Below are positions 11,159 to 20,556 of a DNA stretch of 64,000 bases, piece by piece. Numbering within the stretch: the stretch's first letter is position 1; each line of letters starts with the position of its first letter. Below the pieces are notes generated by a model. That model saw only the letters and a program-made list of their open reading frames with translations. It was not told where the DNA came from and did no database searches. Origin of the DNA: Bactericera cockerelli (Eukaryota; Arthropoda; Insecta; Hemiptera; Triozidae). The stretch spans positions 427,566 to 491,565 of the forward strand of contig CM044958.1 of assembly GCA_024516035.1 (NCBI GenBank), given 5' to 3'. The position numbers and the translations under genes are program-made.

Positions 11159-11348
11159 TATGATTGTACCTCCATATAGTTAACCAGGCTAAACATCTCT
11201 TTTGCAAATTTAGATGTAAACACTAAAACATCATAAATAATAATGAAAATTATCAGGTCAATATGATGGGTAAAATCCGTAATGGATAGGGACTGTCAGA
11301 TTAAAACAAACTCAGATTGAAATAAACAAGGATATCAACAAAAAAAAT

Positions 11349-11800
11349 TGTACCTCAAGTAGTCACTTGGCCTAGCGGTAGCATGCTCCACTCCAGGTGC
11401 ACTAGGTTCAAATCTCGGCGGGGTCGGAATTTTTTCGGCTCTGTACTTTGGATGTCAGGGCCTACCTACCCTAACCTCGTAAGAACAATTGGGATACCTA
11501 GTTATAGATTGTACCTCCAGTAGTCACTTGGCCTAGCGGTAGCATGCTCAGCTTGCACTCCAGGTGCCTTAGGTTCGAATCCCGGCGGGGTCGGAAATTT
11601 TTTCGGCTCTGTACTTTGGATGTCAGGGCCTACCTACCCTAACCTCGTGAGAACAATTGGGATAGTTATAGAGTGGACAATGACCAGTGGCGGCATTACG
11701 ATATAGATATTGGAATATGACTTTTGGTTGGAGATATTTTGATGCATTAGTATTAGTTCTCGTAGTGTCAATGCTACCCATTAAAAATTGTGACATAATA
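11349..11800 (+). repeat. tandem pair of SINE family D copies
   Basis: Two head-to-tail copies (about 11,349-11,508 and 11,509-11,800) share AGTCACTTGGCCTAGCGGTA (A box), AGGTTCGAA(A/T)C(T/C)CGG (B box), GGCTCTGTACTTTGGATGTC and CTACCTACCCTAACCTCGT. The first copy lacks six bases of the second's head (GCTCCACTCC versus GCTCAGCTTGCACTCC) and is truncated at its 3' end. A reverse copy is at 38,510-38,678. Confidence 0.75.
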
Positions 11801-11821
11801 ACAGAAATAACTAGCTCTTTA

Positions 11822-12308
11822 TACAGGGTGATTCAGAAAAACACCGACAAACTTTGAGGGCTAATAGATCAGATCAAGATCTATCATTTTACTCCCATGA
11901 CCCCATACCTATTCGCCACGGTTACGGAGAAAAGGCGGCTTTTGTGTTTTTATGAAATTGGTCGAGTTAGTCCTAAAAAATGATTTTTGTATTTTTTTGT
12001 GTTCAATTTAGAAATACAATTTTTTTTTTCATTGTAAAGATAAGAAAATGTCCTATTTAAAAATGTACCTACACAGCTTTTAATTTCAACTTGAACCTGT
12101 AATATCATTCAAAACAGTTGGGAAAATGTTTTCGCGCGTCATTTTCGAAAACTTTCAAACGTGATTTGTGCCGAAAAAACATGGAAAGTTCGAATCTCCG
12201 TGACATTGGAAAAACATGCCTCTTTTGTGATCTTTCACATGCAATCATCAGATTTCAGATACGTCAGTTTTTTACGGAGATATTAGCACTTTTATGACGA
12301 AAATCGTG
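11822..12308 (+). repeat. left terminal inverted repeat
   Basis: About 487 bp, nearly identical in reverse complement to 13,709-14,194; the visible differences are single bases (for example ATCTATCATTTT versus ATCTACCATTTT). It ends internally at GACGAAAATCGTG. Confidence 0.9.
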
Positions 12309-12386
12309 CATTAATTTCGGACCCTGATTTCGCGCGAGTATGTAAGAAAGATTTTTTTAGTTTTCCTTACCTGAATGATGTACTTT

Positions 12387-13463
12387 TCACAGGTAGTTCT
12401 CAAAATGCCTTCCACCGTGATTGACACACAAGTTGTACCTCTTGACTGTGGACCTTCGAATTTTGGGGAACATGGCTGGGTGTTCGCGGATATCATCAAA
12501 CGCTAGAATTATCCTGGCAACTAGTTCTTCTACGTTATTAACAGGTGTTTCATAAACAAGAGACTTGACATGACCCCACACAAAGAAGTCCAAAGGTGTC
12601 ATGTCAGGTGATCGCGGGGGCCATGCGATTGGACCCAGCCGCCCAATCCACCTGCCAGGAAAATTAGCATTCAAATACTCTCTAGCGACTCGCGAAAAGT
12701 GCGGCGGTGCACCATCATGCATGAATAACATGTTCTGCCTTATGTCATATGGAACGTCTTCTAGTAGTTCAGGCAGGACATCTTCAATGAATGTAGCGTA
12801 GGCTTCACCTGTTAATCTTGCGGGGAGAAGATAGGGACCGATGACATAATTGCTCACTAGGCCAGCCCAAACATTCACTGAAAACTGCCATTGACTTCTA
12901 ACCTGTTCAACAGCGTGTGGATTTTCATCACTCCAAATGTGACTATTATGGACGTTGAAAAATCCATCTCTTGCAAAGCATGCTTCGTCCGTCCAGAGGA
13001 TATTGCTTGCAAATGCAGGGGATCTTCTTTGTCGATCCAAATACCACTCAGCAAATTCTAGCCTGGGTGCATAGTCTTCTGGTTGTAGAGATTGCACTTT
13101 CTGTATGTGAAAAGGGTGCTGTCCGAGTTCTTTCATTACCCTCCATACTGACGATTGGGTCGTGTTCAGTTCTGATGATACGAGCCTTGTACTAGTTCGA
13201 GGTCGATTTGCAAATTCTTCCAAAACTCGATCTGTGAAGTCCACTGTCCTCACGGTTCTAGGAGCACCTGATGCCTCTTTCTTTGGTTTAAATTTTCCAG
13301 ATTCTCTCAATCTTCGGTCAACCTGAGAAAAAGTCGAATGATGGGGGACATGTCTACCGGGAAACTGTGCTCTGTACAATCCAGCAGCTCTTCTACCATT
13401 GCATTCTGCCCTTCCGTACACAAGATGCATATCCGCGTACTCATTGTACGTGAATCGCTGCAT
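12387..13463 (-). CDS. Tc1/mariner-superfamily transposase (DD41D-like)
   Basis: Frame of 358 codons from the ATG at 13,463 (MQRFTYNEY); an upstream in-frame ATG at 13,589 adds 42 hydrophobic, less likely residues. The N-terminal ~100 residues look like the DUF4817/helix-turn-helix DNA-binding region (RFTYNEYADMHLVYG, HHSTFSQVDRRLRESG). The DDE core shows ILWTDEACF (first Asp), LFMHDGAPPHF (second Asp) and SPDMTPLDFFVWGHVKS (third acid). From the Asp of HDG to the Asp of LDFF I count 41 intervening residues, the DD41D spacing known from rosa-like elements, not mariner DD34D. No stops or frameshifts. The enzyme would bind the TIRs and cut and paste the element at TA. Confidence 0.85.
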   Translation of the reverse strand: MQRFTYNEYADMHLVYGRAECNGRRAAGLYRAQFPGRHVPHHSTFSQVDRRLRESGKFKPKKEASGAPRTVRTVDFTDRVLEEFANRPRTSTRLVSSELNTTQSSVWRVMKELGQHPFHIQKVQSLQPEDYAPRLEFAEWYLDRQRRSPAFASNILWTDEACFARDGFFNVHNSHIWSDENPHAVEQVRSQWQFSVNVWAGLVSNYVIGPYLLPARLTGEAYATFIEDVLPELLEDVPYDIRQNMLFMHDGAPPHFSRVAREYLNANFPGRWIGRLGPIAWPPRSPDMTPLDFFVWGHVKSLVYETPVNNVEELVARIILAFDDIREHPAMFPKIRRSTVKRYNLCVNHGGRHFENYL

Positions 13464-13708
13464 TTTTAACCAAATTAACACAAAAAACCATTCAGAAAAA
13501 CTTTTAACACCACCACGACACAGAACTACCACTAATAAACAAAGACACTTCAACACGAACTGAAAATTTTTCCAATGGTTTTCGATCATTTTACGTGTTA
13601 ATAAAGTAAAATGTAGCTGGCCAAAATTTGTGTAAAAATATCAATCTTTTTTGCTACTCGCATCAAGTATTGTAATATTAGTATGAAAATTTAATCCAAA
13701 GAAGAAAT

Positions 13709-14194
13709 CACGATTTTCGTCATAAAAGTGCTAATATCTCCGTAAAAAACTGACGTATCTGAAATCTGATGATTGCATGTGAAAGATCACAAAAGAGGCA
13801 TGTTTTTCCAATGTCACGGAGATTCGAACTTTCCATGTTTTTTCGGCACAAATCACGTTTGAAAGTTTTCGAAAATGACGCGCGAAAACATTTTCCCAAC
13901 TGTTTTGAATGATATTACAGGTTCAAGTTGAAATTAAAAGCTGTGTAGGTACATTTTTAAATAGGACATTTTCTTATCTTTACAATGAAAAAAAAATTGT
14001 ATTTCTAAATTGAACACAAAAAAATACAAAAATCATTTTTTAGGACTAACTCGACCAATTTCATAAAAACACAAAAGCCGCCTTTTCTCCGTAACCGTGG
14101 CGAATAGGTATGGGGTCATGGGAGTAAAATGGTAGATCTTGATCTGATCTATTAGCCCTCAAAGTTTGTCGGTGTTTTTCTGAATCACCCTGTA
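13709..14194 (-). repeat. right terminal inverted repeat
   Basis: Partner of 11,822-12,308. It begins internally at CACGATTTTCGTC and ends at GAATCACCCTGTA before the TA duplication. The transposase promoter presumably lies in or next to this arm, because the gene reads leftwards from 13,463. Confidence 0.9.
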
Positions 14195-14249
14195 TAGGAG
14201 TGTACCTCCTGTGGATGTACTCGTATGATATATTGGTAGTCGAGTCCAT

Positions 14250-14498
14250 TGGTAGTCAAGTGGTTAAGGCGATAATCCGAAAATCCAGGTACCGTTGGTT
14301 CGAATCCCACCGAATACATGCATTTTTCCTCATTTATTTGATGTCGCGGGTTCGAAACCCAGCCAGGTCATGACAAGTTATCCTTCCATTTGGGATTTTT
14401 ACCACACAATAATACGTCTTGGGCTTACTGCAGGAATGATTGGACTTAATAGTCCTAATCGGGCAGTATAAATAAGGCAAAATTATTATTATTATATG
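14250..14498 (+). repeat. chimeric SINE: family A head joined to family B body
   Basis: 14,250-14,340 is family A (GGTAGTCAAGTGGTTAAGGC, GGTTCGAATCCCACC, TTTTTCCTCATTTATTTG). From about 14,343 the sequence is family B, beginning at its B box (GCGGGTTCGAAACCCAGCC) and running through GGGATTTTTACCACA, TAATCGGGCAGTATAAATAAGG to an (ATT)n tail. The unit therefore has two B boxes. Confidence 0.7.
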
Positions 14499-15238
14499 TA
14501 GATCCTAGCTAGCACCTGGATAAATATGTACCAAGAGAAAAGGGGACCACCTTCTGGTTTCACTCCGATGTTCTGTGGTTCAAACCATCCCCCTGCCATA
14601 AAGCATTGTATTAATAACAGGGTAGGTACCTATCAACCTAGCTAATGCATAGATCCTGTATCCAATCAATGGACCCATAGCACCCCTATCTTTAAACCCA
14701 CATGTTGTACTTCGACCCATTGCATTTCGGGACAGAACGCTACCTGCTTGGGATAAATGGAACATGTTTGAACACTAACATTGATAGTTAAAAAGAGATG
14801 TGAGGTTTTGTTTTATGTTACAGTCGCGAATCTGGATATTTAAAGAGAAGTCAAGGGATTGGATTTTTTTCTTCCTTAAAAAAAGATTTTTTTCCCTTTT
14901 AACCCAGAGTATCCCACTGTCCTTCTAGAAGGACACCTGAGAGGGATTAGAAAACCCTCCTGGCGGAACAGCTCATAATAGAGCGACAGTTTTTATGTAT
15001 TTGGTGTAAAGAAGCAAATCTGAATCGAGATAGGTATCTAAAAAAATGAAAAAAAGACTTTTTGACTGCGCTTGGCCAGAACAATAACCCAAGCCTTACA
15101 TATATTTTGTTTACCAAGGAGATAGAGAAGGTCTAAGTAAGAGGTAGATGTACTCAGCTCTACCTGTCATCTAGCAGAATCTAGCTGATCTCTGAGGCTA
15201 TGACGAGATTGTTCCTTCAAACCTGTTTTCTTGTTTGT
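14499..15238. other. spacer, no gene seen
   Basis: No supported ORF. It contains a hairpin-like CCTTCTAGAAGG at about 14,921-14,932. The 61-codon minus frame at 14,580-14,765 shows no recognisable domain. Confidence 0.35.
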
Positions 15239-15239
15239 G

Positions 15240-15480
15240 AACATGGTGCTTTATGATGTTGTATACAAAGTGTATGACTGTACAGGGTGTATTTGAACTT
15301 GTTTCCTTCTTCTTCAACATGGTGCTTTATGTTGTTGTGTACAAAGTGTATAACTGTATACAGGGTGTATTTAAACCTGTTTCCATGTTCGTGAACATGG
15401 CGCTTTATGATGTTGTGTACAAAGTGTAGATGTTGTATACAAAGTGTATAACTGTGTACAGGGTGTATTTAAACCTGTGT
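15240..15480. repeat. three tandem ~75-95 bp repeats containing TACAGGGTGTATTT
   Basis: Units share GAACATGGTGCTTTATGATG, TTGT(A/G)TACAAAGTGTAT and ACTGT(A)TACAGGGTGTATTT. The third unit has an extra internal duplication of TGTTGTATACAAAGTGTATA. The TACAGGGTG word is the same terminus found on the elements at 9,500 and 11,822. Confidence 0.65.
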
Positions 15481-15534
15481 GTCTTGTTCAACATTATCAT
15501 TTTTATTTTGTTTGATAAATATTAATTATTATTA

Positions 15535-15720
15535 TTAAACTCTTTATTAGAAGAACATGTTATGTATATACCTATACAAACAAATAATGGTAAAAATTAA
15601 AATACAGAATTGACAGTATAAATATAAACAGGAAAATAATAAACAGAATATATACGTACATATGTCCTAACTAAAGGGCGGGGTTATTGCATATGGCAAT
15701 CTCTTCCACCCAATCCTTTA
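15535..15720 (-). repeat. LINE 3'-end-like repeat, reverse copy
   Basis: Tail (ATT)n at about 15,525-15,537, then AACTCTTTATTAGAAGAACA and TGGTAAAAATTAAAATACAG, ending in CCTAACTAAAGGGCGGGGTT. It is nearly the same as 62,866-62,995 and matches a garbled version at 57,480-57,655. Confidence 0.6.
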
Positions 15721-15904
15721 CTAAGAGGCCAAAGAGCCTCGTTTACTTTTCCAAATTATTTTACAGAATTTTTCTCTGGTAGGTAATGCCCCCAGCCCCC
15801 CACTGGTCGTTGCTTGTATAAGTTACTACTCATTTTTACTACTCTTTTCGGCCACAGTAACTACATAAACAATTTTAATATAGGTACTGCGTTACTTAAA
15901 GGGA

Positions 15905-16062
15905 AAAGCTTTCAAAAACTATCATATTTATGTTAACCACTTTCGTGGTATCACATCTACTCAAACTCGCTTTACAAAATCTACGCTGAAACCGGGACTT
16001 GAACCACCAACCTCCAGTTTACAAGTCTGCCACCTTATCGATCTAGCCACTGAGGTCGGTGT
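15905..16062 (-). repeat. SINE family F copy
   Basis: Reverse orientation: GTTAACCACTTTCGTGGTAT, CTCAAACTCGCTTTACAAAA, GGGACTTGAACCACCAACCT (B box), CCACCTTATCGATCTAGCCA (A box). It corresponds to the forward copy at 38,191-38,350. Confidence 0.7.
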
Positions 16063-16207
16063 AAGGCAAAAGCTAACTGTTCCACAGTGCCTGGTCGAGA
16101 TGAGTTATTACCCTGGGCTGTGGGAGGCAGTGGGGCATTGCCCATGCGGAGGCATGGACTAGAGCTGGCGAGGATCTGGAGACTCAGTATGGTTTGGTCC
16201 TTCGGGC

Positions 16208-16415
16208 AGACCAGTTGTGTGAATCACGACCTCTGTGAATCCAAAGATTCCAGAGGTCGTGGGTTCTAAACCCAGCCGGGACATGACTAGTTATCGTCCC
16301 ATTTGGGATTTTTACCACATAATAATACGTCTAGGGCTTACTGCTGGAATAATGGAACTTTAATAGTCTTAATCAGGCAGTATAAATAAGGCGATATTAT
16401 TATTTTTATTATTAT
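16208..16415 (+). repeat. SINE family B copy
   Basis: Head with CTCTGTGAATCCAAAGATTC, B box GGGTTCTAAACCCAGCC, body GGGATTTTTACCACATAATA and the 3' end CAGGCAGTATAAATAAGGCG followed by (ATT)n. Confidence 0.7.
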
Positions 16416-16982
16416 ACAACCAGCTGTCAGTCAAATCCCAGGTCGAAATTCTCACCTGACCTCCTGAGCTTTCAATTAAACACCAGAGCACTCGTTACGA
16501 GGTAGGTACTGGCAGTCTAGATCGCGCTAATGATCTCGGCAAATAGTTGAGCCGGCGTAACTATTAATTACTCTAATGAGGGACCATACGTCAGTGAGTC
16601 AGTACGTACGTCTGTCTAGCCATGTGTGGAGCGAGTGCTAGGGTTTAGCATAAAGTCTGTTCGCTGGAGAACCCGTGAATGGTGAATGTAACATGATGTC
16701 TACGTGCGGGCTAACACATGACGTACAATTTGCCTATTTTGATATTATTATTTAAATTATTTTTTGTGGAAGGTAGGGAAATAACTTTTAACGACACCAA
16801 GGTTCAGCTAAATCTGGCCTGGGGTGTGGCTCAAAACCCATTTTATCTAATAGCTGACCGCACAAGACACAAAAAAAAACTGATGCAATACTTCCGATTT
16901 CTAATATGTATAAGAAATTTTTCGGAAGTAATTACTGTTATTATTTAGTTCGAGATTTTGTTTTATTTATTTTAAAAAAAAA
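16416..16982. other. spacer, no gene seen
   Basis: The 76-codon frame at 16,718-16,948 has no recognised domain. Nothing else is supported. Confidence 0.3.
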
Positions 16983-17085
16983 ATCATCATATTTGTGCTA
17001 ACCAAAGTCATGATGCTCAGTTACTCAATCTCACTTACTAAATTATTGCTGTAAGTACTTCGGAATCGAACCACCAGTGAGAACA
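16983..17085 (-). repeat. partial SINE family F copy
   Basis: Reverse fragment with ATCATATTTGTGCTAACCAA, CTCAATCTCACTTACTAAAT and GGAATCGAACCACCAGTG, which parallels 15,905-16,062 but is diverged. Confidence 0.5.
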
Positions 17086-17384
17086 TCCATTAGTACATAA
17101 TACGTAGGATTTCAGATGTTTTTTCCACAATAATGATAATTCTTTGTTTTACCGCGAAAAGCGATTGAGTTGACAAGGAACACGAACCAGTGGAACATGT
17201 TTCACTGAAGTACATCTGGTCCTTGGAAGTGTCATGGGAGAACCAATGAACTCTGCAGGAACCAAACTAGTTTGAAATAACTTTAAATATTATTAATTGA
17301 AATAGGTAATGGAATGATCGTATAAATAAAACAAGTTCTTCTGATGCTGTGTAAAGGATACTACTACTGGCATTATGTAAATAA

Positions 17385-17472
17385 AAAATTCCTGCCCCGC
17401 TGGGAATCGAACCCAGGTCACCATGCGTACAATGCCTAGCGCGCTAACTCACTCTGCCACGGTGATTCCTGA
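17385..17472 (-). repeat. SINE family E head (tRNA-like part only)
   Basis: On the minus strand it reads CACCGTGGCAGAGTGAGTTA (A box) and CCTGGGTTCGATTCCCAGCG (B box), the best-preserved head of family E in the window. The usual 3' body (CTGCCACTGGTCGC) is absent. Confidence 0.55.
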
Positions 17473-17509
17473 TGTGACTATGCAGTTGAAAGCAATCTTA
17501 AATTTTTGT

Positions 17510-18200
17510 TTAAAAAAACGCTTGCATACGAGTATGCAACCATTTCGACATTTCCATCTTTACTATTCAAGGTCCAAAACCCAACTGACCAAATTTCGTA
17601 TTGTGCGCATGACACACACTTTCCCTCTTCTCTTAGGGTTGCAATATCGAAACGAAAATATCGATATTAGGTATATCGATAATATCGAAACCATAAAATA
17701 AGTAAAAACGCTTGCATACGAGTCTGCAACCATTTCGACATTTTCATCTTTACTATTCAAGGTCCAAAACCCAACTGACCAAATTTCGTATTGTGCGCAT
17801 GACACACACTTTCCTTCTTCTCTTAGGGTTGCAATATCGAAACGAAAATATCGATATTAGGTATATCGATAATATCGAAACCATAATATCGATATCCGAT
17901 ATTAGAAGACTTCTCTCCCTTTACAATTCGATATTTCGTTACATAATATCGTTACATAATATCGTTACATAATATCGTTACATAATATCGTTACATAATT
18001 TCGTTACATAATTTTGGTTATGTGCCAGAGCAAAGACATGAAAATGTCAATATCGATATCCGATATTAGAAGACTTCTCTCCCTTTACAATTCGATATTT
18101 CGTTACATAATATCGTTACATAATATCGTTACATAATATCGTTACACAATTTCGTCACATAATTTTGGTTATGTGCCAGAGCAAAGACATGAAAATGTCA
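17510..18200 (+). repeat. nested tandem duplication rich in ATCGAT palindromes
   Basis: A ~190-bp unit (about 17,515-17,702) is repeated at 17,706-17,888 with few changes; both contain CATTTCGACATTT, GGTCCAAAACCCAACTGACC and GAAAATATCGATATTAGGTA. A second ~160-bp unit (CGATATCCGATATTAGAAGA to AGACATGAAAATGTCA) is repeated at about 17,886-18,048 and 18,049-18,200. Inside it a 13-bp word (CGTTACATAATAT) runs in tandem. Confidence 0.75.
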
Positions 18201-18275
18201 AAATATTTTAATGATAGATATCCTACTCTCCTAGTCTAATGAATTCAACAAGTTTGACATCCAATATGTAACAAA

Positions 18276-18420
18276 CTATACAGGGTGTCCATAAAGTCCC
18301 ACCCCACCCTCCGTATCTCAAGAGCGTCTGAAAATATAGAAAACGCAAAAACCCGTATTCCTTAATTTTTTGGGGGATTAAGTTTCAGCAAAAAAAAAAA
18401 AAAAAAAAATACTTATAATG
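18276..18420 (+). mobile_element. solo (TA)TACAGGGTG element end
   Basis: TATACAGGGTGTCCATAAAG at about 18,276 has the same terminal word as the elements at 9,500 and 11,822 but a different continuation. I did not find a partner inverted end nearby; an A-run at about 18,390-18,409 follows. It may be a truncated mariner-type MITE. Confidence 0.4.
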
Positions 18421-18931
18421 CCCCAGTCAGGCTGGACCAACTTTAAAATCTTAAATGGAATGGTGTGTCTTGTGGCATATTGTTTTTAAAGACCTCATTA
18501 AGAGAAGTTTCGAATCCCCAACGGATCCCTACATTCCCTACGCAACCTGGATTCCCAGACTTTCGCGTTAACCACTTAACCACTTGACTTCCAGCTTCCA
18601 GTTTGTCCTCGTCAATGGCGCCACTCTGGGGTGGTGATTATAATGTTGAGGATATTTACTGAAAGTAAACAAACAGATAAGAAAGAGGAATGGACTAAAG
18701 GAAAAGAAATGGATTTGCATTTTAACTCAGCTAGAGGTACCCACATGGTGCTCAGAGCGATACGTTATCAATTCGCCCGGATGTGAGATGTGCCCGCGAA
18801 GGCTTGACAATCTTATCAGAGGTTCTTGGAACAGTTTGCCTGCGGTGAATTGCGGTCATATACACTCAAGTCTGGTGGAGTTGTTTTGTAAGCTAGAATT
18901 TCTAATTTTCTACAGTTAGTCGAGTTAAAGA

Positions 18932-19107
18932 AATAATAATAATAATATCGCCTTATTTATACTGCCCGATTAGGACTCAGACATATTATTATGTGGTAAA
19001 AATCCCAATTGGGAGGATAACATGTCATGTCCCAGCTGGGTTTCGAACCCACGACCTCTGGAGTCTTTGGATTCACAGAGTGCCGCCTTTACCACTGAGC
19101 TACCAGA
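18932..19107 (-). repeat. SINE family B copy, well preserved
   Basis: Starts at the (ATT)n tail side, with CGCCTTATTTATACTGCCCG, GGTAAAAATCCCAATTGGGA, GGGTTTCGAACCCACGACCT (B box) and CGCCTTTACCACTGAGCTAC (A box). This is the cleanest head of the family. Confidence 0.75.
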
Positions 19108-19374
19108 AAAGAAAGCTTGGTGGTAAGATAAACAGTGGTCACACACTACCATGCGGAAGATCTCTGGTTCGATTGCTAGAGCTGACAAGAATTGAATTCA
19201 TAACTTAAAATAACCAGTTGTTTGTAGGGGGCAATTGTGAAGGAAAAAGGCTGTGACACCTGTGGCTGTGAAAAAACCTCTCCGATGTACTAAACCGCAA
19301 AGAGTTTCTCCCGTTCTTTTTAAAGAAATATATATGATTGTTTTTTTTAGGCATGAAATAGCAGCAACTAAAGA

Positions 19375-19490
19375 CGCTTGTGGCCCGTGTTGTAGCCTGC
19401 CCGTCCCGTAGTATGCCTCCCCTCTGATGGGCAACCATTTAGGTTCTGGGTCAACACGAGCGCTCCGGAAGGTGGGTGGGTGTGTGTGAT
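19375..19490 (-). repeat. dispersed repeat family H
   Basis: Shares GACGCTTGTGG, GTGTTGTAGCC, AGTATGCC(T/C)CCCCTCTGATG and GGTCAACACGAGCGC with 27,360-27,482. No ORF or tRNA head was recognised. Confidence 0.55.
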
Positions 19491-20191
19491 GTGTTTTCAT
19501 AACAGGACGTACTTAGAGCTCCAGGTGACTTCTGGTAACCATTGAGACATTACTTTAGTCTCGACCGCGGACAGCATCTGCTGGTCTTCTGATATAGAAC
19601 CAGCACACCTGGTCAGCCATCAGGAACAAAGAGACAACTATATACATATAAACTGTGTAATGTGGTATAGTCATATATTTTGTAGGAATCTAGTAGATCA
19701 TACACATAGAATAAGTGACATATATGTACCTATGTAATTTAGTTGGTTATCCAGCAGGATAGTCGTATAATATTCTATTATATACATATGTACTCTAGCA
19801 TGTACCATACATAATACATGACCTATTATGTATTATGTTATGTTTGTAGTTTAGTCAGTCATGCACCGTTCAGTGTTTTGTGGCTACAGGGCAATACTCT
19901 CTTTACTGTCACGTGTGATGAATTCTTAGAGCTTTAGAGAGTTTAGAGCACATGGTTTATAATCCGCAGGTCGTGTGTTGAAACCAAGCTGAGGGTTGGA
20001 ATTTTTTTTTTGTATTTATAAATTTTATCAGTTGAAGAATGCAACACTTTGGCGCAAGATAGGGACCTCTTTAGATCTACAGTCAACACAGCAATGTTAA
20101 ATTTGGCAACCATCGTTCACGATGATGCTACTCAATGATGATGATGATGATAAATTACCGGGTTAAACCCATACGTGTAAATCTTCATAAC
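19491..20191. other. spacer left of the Ty3 element
   Basis: AT-rich with many TATGTAC-like words and a short (GAT)n near 20,135-20,150. No gene seen. The last five bases (ATAAC, 20,187-20,191) are the left target-site duplication. Confidence 0.4.
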
Positions 20192-20331
20192 TGTAGGTAC
20201 CTATGTCTTATGTAATATATGTACCTATGTAATATATGTATCTACTCAGAGATAGGCAACTGATCTGATAATAAACTATTCGACAGTCTTTGTTCCAACC
20301 TCATGAAAGCTCGTCTTCTCATTACGTAACA
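20192..20331 (+). repeat. 5' LTR
   Basis: Starts TGTAGGTACCTATG and ends ATTACGTAACA. By eye it is identical over 140 bp to 25,655-25,794. It is short for an LTR and should contain the promoter and polyadenylation signal; AATAAA is present as part of TGATAATAAACTATT. Confidence 0.93.
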
Positions 20332-20349
20332 TGGTGTCAGGTGTTACCT
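20332..20349 (+). other. candidate primer-binding site
   Basis: TGGTGTCAGGTGTTACC directly follows the 5' LTR, the position where a tRNA 3' end anneals to prime reverse transcription. The matching tRNA could not be checked. Confidence 0.5.
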
Positions 20350-20556
20350 GTGCTTGGTGTAGGTCGGCTACGAATCACTCAGAGAATTAATAATAAGTGA
20401 AAAAATTTCGAATGAACGATCGTCGAGTACTTTTTAAAGTAGGTAACTTCACTTGTCGGAAAATTTTCCAGTCGTCATGTTTAACCTTTAATAAATTATA
20501 AAGTCTTATCGGTCTAAAATTTTTTTTTAAAGTCAAGTGCATAAAAAATTGTCGTC

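Larger units (their letters stand above)
11822..14194 (-). mobile_element. complete Tc1/mariner-superfamily element with long TIRs
   Basis: The 2,373-bp unit is bounded by TACAGGGTGATTCAGAAAAA and its exact complement. TA dinucleotides flank both ends (11,820-11,821 and 14,195-14,196; the boundary could shift by two bases because the ends also begin with TA). Near-identical inverted repeats of about 487 bp (11,822-12,308 and 13,709-14,194) enclose one open transposase frame on the minus strand. Typical mariners have TIRs near 30 bp, so these are unusually long. Full TIRs, TA duplication and an open frame suggest a recent and possibly active copy. Confidence 0.88.
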
